DNA from: Pseudomonadota bacterium
Lineage (GTDB): Bacteria; Pseudomonadota; Gammaproteobacteria; Burkholderiales; Burkholderiaceae_C
Length of the DNA stretch: 64,000 bases
NCBI GenBank assembly: GCA_031119395.1
Contig: JAVHYA010000001.1
Location: 1 to 64,000 of the forward strand
Reading direction: 5' to 3'
The notes beneath the pieces were generated by a model. That model did no database searches and had not been told where the DNA came from. It saw only the letters and a program-made list of their open reading frames with translations. This document shows positions 63,647-64,000 of this stretch, one piece after another (position 1 is the stretch's first letter; each line of letters begins with the position of its first letter). Position numbers and translations under genes: made by a program.

Positions 63647-64000
63647 TGGGCACGCTGCACCGCAGGGGCCGCGGCTGGCCCGCGCTTTCGGCGGCCCTGC
63701 TCGCGCTGTGTCTCTCGGGCTGCGCGGCGCCCGGCGCAGACGATGCCGCGATGCAGCGTCGGACCACCTGGGGCCCCGTGCTGGGCCACGACGACGCCGC
63801 CACCGGCACCTGGAGCTGGAAAGGGGTGCCCTACGCGCAGGCGCCGGTGGGCGAACTGCGCTGGCGCGCGCCGCGTGATCCGCAGCCCTGGACTGCGCCG
63901 CGCGCAGCCCGCGCCTTCGCGCCCGCCTGCGTGCAGACGCAGCGCCTCTACGGCCCGGGCCTGAACAACCGCTACGACGACACGGTGGGCAGCTCGCTGG
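63643..64000 (+). CDS. Type B carboxylesterase, lipoprotein (partial, cut by window end)
   Basis: First 119 residues only; the frame is open at the window edge. A lipoprotein-type signal (LSAALLALCLSGCAAPG, lipobox LSGC) is followed by GTWSWKGVPYAQAPVGELRW and RAPRDPQPW, the hallmark N-terminus of type B carboxylesterases/para-nitrobenzyl esterases (full length about 500). The catalytic GESAG serine lies beyond the window. The ATG at 63643 overlaps the Bug stop; ATG 63646 also works. It should hydrolyse an ester at the envelope. Confidence 0.8.
   Translation, partial: MMGTLHRRGRGWPALSAALLALCLSGCAAPGADDAAMQRRTTWGPVLGHDDAATGTWSWKGVPYAQAPVGELRWRAPRDPQPWTAPRAARAFAPACVQTQRLYGPGLNNRYDDTVGSSL

Overview
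The window is a gene-dense, very GC-rich (about 70% by eye) chromosomal segment. It most likely comes from a betaproteobacterium of the Comamonadaceae (Burkholderiales, Variovorax/Xenophilus-like). Grounds: abundant orphan Bug-type (tripartite tricarboxylate) binding proteins, an ssu sulfonate operon with the molbindin SsuF, an AcnD/PrpF methylcitrate cluster under an ScfR-type regulator, the MesD/DUF1852 methionine synthase pair, and a dispersed intergenic repeat resembling one common in that family. I read 61 protein genes (the last cut by the window end). I found no tRNA, rRNA, CRISPR array, transposase or prophage.

Layout. 0-10.4 kb: housekeeping and accessory singles (MFS carrier, dienoyl-CoA-reductase-like SDR, short CoA-transferase overlapping a cold-shock/DUF1294 protein, phosphoethanolamine-transferase-like enzyme, hybrid histidine kinase, small ferredoxin, lipoprotein). 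10.5-15.6 kb: a tight minus-strand operon of acyl-CoA dehydrogenase-like, PIG-L deacetylase, methyltransferase, isochorismatase-like hydrolase and nadE, preceded by a 411-base leader with an intrinsic terminator. 16-18.4 kb: PaiB-like flavoprotein, a CatB-type acetyltransferase of lower GC, and an RhtA-like exporter. 18.5-28.2 kb: an enlarged sulfonate/sulfate acquisition operon read right to left: sbp, ssuE, two ssuA copies, a small ORF, ssuD, ssuC, a third ssuA, ssuB, metY, ssuF. 28.3-35.4 kb: yggX, mnmC, transglutaminase, GFA protein, small protein, LivK-type binding protein and acyl-CoA ligase.

35.4-46.1 kb: an XRE-cupin regulator facing an eight-gene operon (FAD amino-acid oxidase, M81/MlrC peptidase, dppABCDF-type importer, D-aminoacylase) that reads as import and breakdown of D-amino-acid-containing or N-acylated peptides. 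46.2-50 kb: a MesD-MesX(DUF1852)-FMN reductase operon divergent from metR, an oxygen-dependent, folate-independent methionine synthase system with a near-consensus MetR box. 50.1-59.1 kb: methylcitrate cycle genes (thioesterase, prpC, Bug protein, acnD, prpF, isocitrate-lyase-family enzyme) divergent from an ScfR-like regulator, with matching operator motifs. 59.1-64 kb: a LysR regulator divergent from a CoA-transferase, DUF1254 protein, Bug protein and carboxylesterase.

Sulfur links two of the islands: sulfonates are desulfurised by SsuED, MetY can capture sulfide as homocysteine, and MesD/MesX can methylate homocysteine. Seven copies of a 55-60 bp stem-loop repeat sit in gaps between genes, and two of them supply the 3' ends of coding sequences.
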